Below, piece by piece: positions 7,411 through 7,928 of a stretch of DNA of 7,928 nt. The notes under the pieces were generated by a model. The model was not told where the DNA came from and searched no databases. It was given only the letters and a program-made list of their open reading frames with translations. The stretch's first letter is position 1. The number at the start of each line of letters is the position of its first letter. Source of the DNA: JAXDBV01 sp034678415. Its GTDB lineage: Bacteria; Bacteroidota; Bacteroidia; Bacteroidales; VadinHA17. Location: contig JAXDBV010000271.1 in assembly GCA_034678415.1 (NCBI GenBank), forward strand, positions 1-7,928, written 5' to 3'. The translations under genes and the position numbers were made by a program.

Positions 7411-7928
7411 ATGGAATTTACAAATCTTATGGAATTGTTCACAGAGCTATACGGTGACGGGACCGGCGGGATACGTGTATACTTCGCACCCGGCCGTGTG
7501 AACCTGATCGGTGAACACACCGATTACAACGGAGGATATGTCTTCCCATGTGCTCTTGATTACGGTACCTACCTCCTTATACGAAGAAACAATGTAAACC
7601 TGCTGCGCTTTGCCACCACTAATTTTCCCACACGCGCAGAAATTGCACCGGCTGATATCCATCGGAAGCTGGACAAATCGTGGGTAAACTATCCCCTTGG
7701 AGTGATTAACCAGTTTGCCGGCAAGGGATTCCTGCCCGCGGGCATGGATCTGCTGTTCTCGGGTAATATTCCCAACGGGGCAGGACTCTCATCATCGGCT
7801 TCCATCGAGATGGTCACTGCCGTTGCTCTGAATGATATGTACCAGGCGGAATTATCCATGGTGGAGCTAGCCCTGTTATCACAAAATGCGGAGAATGTTT
7901 TTGTGGGTATGAACTGTGGCATCATGGA
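7411..7928 (+). CDS. galK: Galactokinase, N-terminal 172 residues, cut by the window end
   Basis: Phosphorylates alpha-D-galactose with ATP to galactose-1-phosphate, the first committed step of the Leloir pathway in the cytoplasm. The galactokinase signature GRVNLIGEHTDYNGG is at residues 28-42 and includes Arg29, which matches the catalytic Arg of the family. The GHMP-kinase phosphate loop PNGAGLSSSAS is at 121-131. The motif NVFVGMNCGIM at 162-172 immediately precedes the catalytic Asp, whose codon is split by the window edge (only GA remains). Known bacterial galactokinases are about 380-400 residues, so less than half is present. Two in-frame starts are possible: ATG 7411, used here, and ATG 7429 (residue 7). 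Neither has a Shine-Dalgarno sequence. No galM, galT or sugar transporter is visible in the window; these could lie downstream. Confidence 0.95.
   Translation, partial: MEFTNLMELFTELYGDGTGGIRVYFAPGRVNLIGEHTDYNGGYVFPCALDYGTYLLIRRNNVNLLRFATTNFPTRAEIAPADIHRKLDKSWVNYPLGVINQFAGKGFLPAGMDLLFSGNIPNGAGLSSSASIEMVTAVALNDMYQAELSMVELALLSQNAENVFVGMNCGIM

Noticed and set aside
7447..7925. Minus-strand ORFs opposite galK
   Set aside because: They are antisense to the highly conserved galactokinase motifs, so the plus-strand gene explains the open frames.
1..7928. A polysaccharide utilisation locus or defence system
   Set aside because: No SusC/SusD, glycosidase, sigma/anti-sigma pair, nuclease, helicase, toxin-antitoxin pair, transposase or CRISPR repeat is visible. 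The genes are mostly separate transcription units in mixed orientations.

Overview
The window looks like a stretch of a Bacteroidota (probably Bacteroidales-type) chromosome. Three things support this: an exact TAnnTTTG -7 promoter box ahead of the lipoprotein gene, start codons mostly without a Shine-Dalgarno sequence (A/T-rich leaders instead), and protein families typical of that phylum (a large secreted S9 peptidase, a lipoprotein with an acidic stretch after the lipidated Cys). The order-level placement is inference. No mobile element, tRNA, rRNA or CRISPR array is visible.

Layout: (1) 1-1982, plus strand: an M1 zinc aminopeptidase whose N-terminal part lies before the window. (2) 2079-3737, plus: a lipoprotein with a right-handed parallel beta-helix of the DUF4353/Cthe_2159 carbohydrate-binding type, apparently transcribed alone from its own promoter. 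(3) 3738-4057: a 320-base non-coding gap between convergent genes, with two small hairpins. (4) 4058-6907, minus: a 949-residue secreted prolyl-oligopeptidase-family (S9) serine peptidase with an intact catalytic triad. (5) 7059-7307, minus: an 82-residue three-helix membrane protein resembling the CBU_0592 family. (6) 7411 to the end, plus: galactokinase galK, cut by the window edge inside the codon of its catalytic Asp, divergent from the small membrane protein.

The genes do not form one pathway. Two peptidases (one plainly secreted, one of unknown location because its N-terminus is missing) suggest peptide use, the lipoprotein suggests polysaccharide binding at the cell surface, and galK is galactose catabolism by the Leloir route. 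No SusC/SusD pair or glycoside hydrolase is present, so this is not a visible polysaccharide utilisation locus. I see no convincing undescribed multi-gene system. The most interesting item is the regular 22-residue DG-motif repeat of the beta-helix lipoprotein, with rungs where the acidic motif has changed.
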